Below are positions 59,510 to 64,000 of a stretch of DNA of 64,000 bases, piece after piece. The notes under the pieces were generated by a model, which saw nothing but the letters and a program-made list of their open reading frames with translations, had not been told where the DNA came from and searched no databases. Made by a program: the position numbers and the translations under genes. Source of the DNA: Dastarcus helophoroides (taxonomy: Eukaryota > Arthropoda > Insecta > Coleoptera > Bothrideridae); assembly GCA_028583605.1 (NCBI GenBank), contig CM053329.1:4836001-4900000 (forward strand), given 5' to 3'. Each line of letters begins with the position of its first letter. Positions within the stretch are counted from its first letter, which is position 1.

Positions 59510-62091
59510 TTCGAATGCTAACGCCGCCACAAACCGACGTACAATTCACCTTCGTTGACGACGCCGAACTGCCGGCGTGCGTAGTTTCAGTTTCAGCTGC
59601 GCTCGTTTGCTGGTCTACGTTCTACAACATCCAGTTATTCTGTGCGTATGATACTGAAACCAAATGGATAAGGGTTAGGTAATAGTATATGTATATGTAT
59701 ATACTGTGTACATAATCCCTACACTTGCACACCCCGATAAAAGGCACTTTAAAATAATGAAATGCTAAACACAATAATAATAAAGTAATAATAAATTGCA
59801 TTGGTGTTAAGGGGGAGACATTGTTAACTTAACTTCACTCTCCTCCCCCTTAGAAGTTCAACTTGCATCACATATTTAAGAGAAAAATTGGAATATGTAT
59901 ATAAACGAAAAAATAAAAATCGAAACATATTGCTGCACACAGGCTACCCTAGAGAGCTTATGGGCCAGTGATCATTTATACCGTTGGGTACTTACTATAC
60001 GTTCTATTTTCAAATTCCGCTCAAGACTTTAAAATATTACTTTTGCTGATTGAAAAAGAAGCTCTACAGGATAAATGTTTCCCTAGAAATTAAGATGAAA
60101 GCGGCGCGGCGCCTGATTGAACTAGAACTAGCAACAAATTGACGAATACAAGTTTTTACGGTTATGCCACAAATAAAATATTCAAATTGGCAGGGTATTA
60201 TACATATATTAATATCATTTATCAGGCTACCTCCGATAGAGAGATATGGAGAGATATTTTCTCAAAATTGCGACCTTTTTCTCGAAGTTCCTGGTTTGTA
60301 CCTACAATGTTTATTTTTTTTCCCAGAAACCTTATTTAATAAACGTTTTTCAACTCTTTCTAGCAGTACTAAATTTTCTGTTTCACTTGTAAAGAAAAAA
60401 TATTTTTCGCGAAATGAAACAAACTCGAACCCTGATTTTTTCTAAATTTTAGTTTTTTGAAATTCCGATTTTAATATCGAATCAACCCGCTTCTCAATTT
60501 ATATAGAAACTATAATGTTTTCAAAATTCTAAACGTAAAACTCTAAATTTTACTTTTTTTGTAAAATTTCGAATAAATTCAAAATTTTGACTTCAATGCA
60601 AACTTTTACTACTCCTATGTTTAGAAGTTTGGACTATTTTTGTAATTTCAACCTTTTGCGATCTTGACTTTTTTCTTAAAATTTTCAAAAAAGGAAAATA
60701 AAAAAAGTGTTGAAATTCAAAATAGCGAGAAAATACACTTTTTTCCAGAATCTCTATTGTAATTAGAGAATTGCATAATTCGTTTAATAAATTACGAGCT
60801 TTTCAAAAATGTTGATGCTCATAAAAGTGTTCTTAAAATTTTAAATTTAAAGCTGAAATTTGCAGATTTTTTTAGTTTAAATTATATGTTTTTTTCAAGT
60901 TTCGATTTGTATTCTCGAAATGGTTGGATTATTTCCATCATTACTTTTTCCTGTTTGGACTTTTAAGACAAAATTTCGATTTGCGCATTTTTTGAAACTT
61001 CGACGTCAATAAGAAAATTTTGACCTAGCTCAAACTAAGTTTTGTTTTTTTAAGACTCCAAGGTTACACAGTTAATTAAGTACTTTTTTCTAACATTTGG
61101 ACTGCAAACTCGAGGGTCGATCGAAATTTCTAAAATTCGTTTGTAAAACCAAAAATGCACATCACGAGAATCGATTTTATATTTACAGTTAAATTTTCGC
61201 AAAAGCAAAAATTTCCTCTTCAAGTTCAGTATGTAAAGTCTACATTTGTCTCTAAAATTAATTCTAACATAAAAAAACATACTTTATGCCACATAGGTTT
61301 CAAAAAAAATATTCCTTATGAGCAGTTACAGTGGTTGTAATGTGGTTGTAAATGGAAATGTTTTGTTCGGTACTAAGCATCTTATTTAGAGAATTTGGTG
61401 TGAGAATTTAAAGACAAAACTGTCACCTAAAAATTTATGCATAATCTGTGCAGCTTTTATTTTCATAACAATTGCAGTATACAAACATTTCATTTCGATG
61501 TCTTATACTCGTATTCATGCTTGTGTAGTTTCTAGCTAGTTTTCAGCTATCTCACCTTGAATATCAGCCGTGATTATTATTCTTGGGAGATGACAGTTCT
61601 GACATAAATAACTTTGACGTGTCAGCTTTGATACGCTTGTCGTAATTTTGTTATTTGAACAAGAGCACAAAACAATTTTTCTCGAAAATGAAAGCTAATT
61701 AGGTCTTCTCCTTTTACCCTGAACTTAAGAGGAACTTGACTTACAATATGCATAAAAGATATAAAAACTTGAGATTCCTACGTTTGTTTTTTCTTTTTAA
61801 TAAAATTTAAATTATTCCACCAATCATTGTCAATTTCAATAAAGTTCTATTTTAGGAAATTCCGAATCTATAGAAACAAGAATGACAGAAATCACTTAAA
61901 AATTGCGAACTGTAGCGTGATAACTGGGAGTAATAGCCGTTTCTCAATGACCAATTTTGGAACAAATTGCAATTTAAAAATTTGTTTTAGTCTCAGCAAT
62001 AACAAAGTTACAAATCAGGCGACATTAAATCTGTCATCAAAACACATCTTCATTTCACTCCTGGTCCATCTTAAACTTTAATTGTTTGCTA
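59510..62091. other. KLF upstream region and AAATTT-rich tract
   Basis: About 59510-59660 is CpG-richer and likely part of the KLF promoter. The rest is AT-rich, with a degenerate AAATTT-type tract from about 60400 to 61290. ORFs at 60139-60445 and 61050-61340 are low-complexity translations. Confidence 0.5.
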
Positions 62092-62360
62092 GATCGCAAA
62101 TAAATTTTCTATTTGTCGATGGAATATATAACAATCATATTATTTGGATTTTGGAAAATGTGCAGAATTTAAATATGTAAGAATATATAGAGTGCTCCAT
62201 AAGAAAAAACAGTCTTGATATTAATTCACCCTGCATATATACACCAAAATACATATTTTATAAACAAATTAAACATTTAAGAAAAACTATATAGGACTGC
62301 GTTGTCAAATTTTCAAAAGATTCGATAACAAGGAAAATAAAAGGGAGGTCCATTTAATAA
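62092..62360 (+). repeat. Dispersed repeat family A, copy 2
   Basis: Matches 3214-3485: GATCGCAAATAAATTTTCTA, ATTTGTCGATGGAATATATA, TTAATTCACCCTGCATATAT and CCATTTAATAA in the same order. It carries extra bases (about 62140-62190) that copy 1 lacks. Confidence 0.55.
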
Positions 62361-63396
62361 GGCTATCCATGTACATCGGAGATGGGTCGATATTTTGCGA
62401 ATATCTGAGCACCAAAGATGTCTTAGGTCTGGTTCATTTTCGCAGTCAACCATTGGGCAATATCAACATAAGGGTATGAATAAGATTATTTTTGATAATA
62501 TTTCAATTACATTCCAATATTCCTTCCTAATTACTAATAATAGGAAGATACGCGAAAAATCATCAACAGAGACGACGGTTAGCATGCATATATGTAATTC
62601 TTCTATATGGCCAACTCCGCGTTTTATGTGGGAAAGACTTTTCTTTCTCGCTGACCTTCACAGGGGTTGATGAGTCGCAGTGAACATATGTTAGAAGTCA
62701 GCTGTGCACGGCCAAATGTAAACATCGGTTTGCATAGTAAATATTTCCATTTTTAAACAAAAAGTTGAAATATTTACACAATGTGACGTTTCCAGATATC
62801 TGTAGAAAAACGAAAGAAAAATGGGATGGCGTTCGTACTATTTGTGTAACAAATGAAAAAACTACAAGATAACCAGCTTATTTTATGTAAGTAAATATTG
62901 TTTTTATGGATAGATTTTATTTGCATTACTATTTAAACCTCTGCGAAATCAATACAATGCAATACGTTTCTCTGTTACATGAAAATTTCCAAAGGATGAT
63001 TCTTTACGAAAAAACTGGATGTCTGCTTGCTGCCTGAATAAAAATGATAGTGTTACCTAACCTAGCCTAACTTGTCTGTAAATAAAATGTTTGTTTTATT
63101 CGAGTATTTTAACCTGTCTGTTTAAAATTTTTTGTTTAACTCGACCATTTTTACGTTATTGTTTTTAAATAAAATGTTTTGTTCTATTATTCATGCATTT
63201 TTACTTTCCTTCTACATTAAATGTTTTGAACGTGTGACATTTGTTTTTAATCCGCTCGCAGCGATTCGAATTGAGACATGCGCAATACTCATCAACAATT
63301 AATGTTCCATCTTTGTCGGATTTGATCAGGATAAACTCCCGAAAAAAATAGAGAGCTGCCCAAATAGAAGTATTACATATATGGTTACATGCCTTA
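62361..63396. other. Gene-free stretch
   Basis: No supported gene. The ORF at 62395-62670 has no recognisable domain. Confidence 0.5.
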
Positions 63397-63739
63397 TGTG
63401 CCATTTACATGAATAAGTAAAACTATCGCAAGTCAATCTCTGAGAATACTTCCAGCGAACTTGCGTAGTGTAAACAGTCTCCGAGGGTGCTCTCAGAGCA
63501 AGTCGTAAAACTTGCGCAAATGCTTGCCGCAATAATTAGTTGCACGTGTAAACAATCGTAGAGAGCGCTATACGCAAGTTCAGATTTATTTCCAATTTGT
63601 TGGAAGTTGTCTGCAAGTGGGTTGTGCAAGTCGTACATTTGGAGGTAGAAATAGTCGTGTATGGTCAATAAATATATTCGCTCTCACAAGTCGCTCTCGG
63701 AAGTGCTATCGCAAGTTACTATCCCGTGTAAACGGCACA
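63397..63739. mobile_element. Harbinger-type MITE with TTA target duplication
   Basis: It is flanked by TTA (63394-63396 and 63740-63742). The left end TGTGCCATTTACATGAATAA matches the complement of the right end TGTGCCGTTTACACGGGATA. The interior repeats CGCAAGT and CGTGTAAAC or AGTGTAAAC words several times. TTA (TWA) 3-bp duplications are typical of PIF/Harbinger. The TIR differs from that of the 33.6-37.3 kb element, so it was mobilised by a different subfamily. ORFs across it are shadows. Confidence 0.8.
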
Positions 63740-64000
63740 TTACTCCATCTGTAAACCAACCATCGGTAATCTTCGGGAGTAATCAAGCAGACGAATGGTA
63801 TATAAAGTTTCTATTCTTCATTTCCGATCAGAAGAGTTTCACCTCTGGTATGGTGGACCTACTGAGTTACCATTGTTGATGGTTTATTTTCTATTTTGAG
63901 AAATATTTAAATTTTTTATTTTAAAGTCGCCGTTTTGGAAAAGTAGTAAAAATGTCGAATTTCGACCTTATAAAATTGGTAAGATAGAGAAAAACATCGA

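Noticed and set aside
1..64000. tRNA genes, telomeric TTAGG arrays, LTR retrotransposons, viral insertions
   Set aside because: I looked by eye for B-box words, TTAGG runs, and protease/integrase or viral motifs and found none that hold up; a covariance-model and profile search would be needed to exclude them.

Overview
This is a eukaryotic window: AT-rich, intron-bearing, gene-poor and dominated by decayed DNA transposons, non-LTR retrotransposon remnants and MITEs. A Krueppel-like factor exon, mariner, PIF/Harbinger, hAT and EN-RT LINE remnants, and a 28S rRNA fragment all fit an insect. A beetle is my best guess, but it is a guess and not shown by the sequence. I see no bacterial genes, CRISPR array, tRNA or viral gene.

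The only host gene I call with confidence is at 58736-59294 (minus strand). It is the first coding exon of a KLF9/13/14/16-group (BTEB-type) transcription factor, ending at a consensus splice donor inside zinc finger 1. A CpG-richer upstream region (about 59300-59660) holds a BTE/GC-box-like site, a 16-bp palindrome and a TATA-like box. I could not find the exons for fingers 2 and 3, so much of the window may be intron 1 of this gene or intergenic DNA downstream of it.

Layout: 1-3.2 kb has no gene; 3.2-5.7 kb holds two mariner-like copies around a TIR element; 8.4-9.1 kb is an unclassified repeat; 11.57-14.24 kb is a CACTG-ended element with a hAT insert (exact 8-bp target duplication). At 18.1-25.8 kb two large inverted-repeat (foldback) elements flank a minus-strand EN-RT LINE. 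At 32.2-33.0 kb lies a SWIM zinc-finger pseudogene. At 33.6-37.3 kb is a near-complete PIF/Harbinger transposon whose transposase and MADF-BESS genes lie on opposite strands and interleave exon-in-intron. At 39.47-39.71 kb is a retroposed 28S rRNA 3' end with target duplications. At 40.9-47.9 kb there are dispersed repeats, a Tigger-like MITE and another TA-flanked element. At 49.4-49.7 kb there is a 16-bp minisatellite. At 54.4-57.5 kb there are mariner and LINE fragments, a MITE and a dispersed repeat. At 58.7-59.7 kb is the KLF exon and promoter, and at 63.4-63.7 kb a Harbinger-type MITE with TTA duplications.

The mobile elements supply most of the recognisable coding capacity and all of it is broken to some degree. 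The Harbinger element and the KLF exon are the most informative parts. Three short minus-strand or element-embedded exon-like ORFs (near 13.6, 16.5 and 26.4 kb) look protein-like but I do not recognise them.
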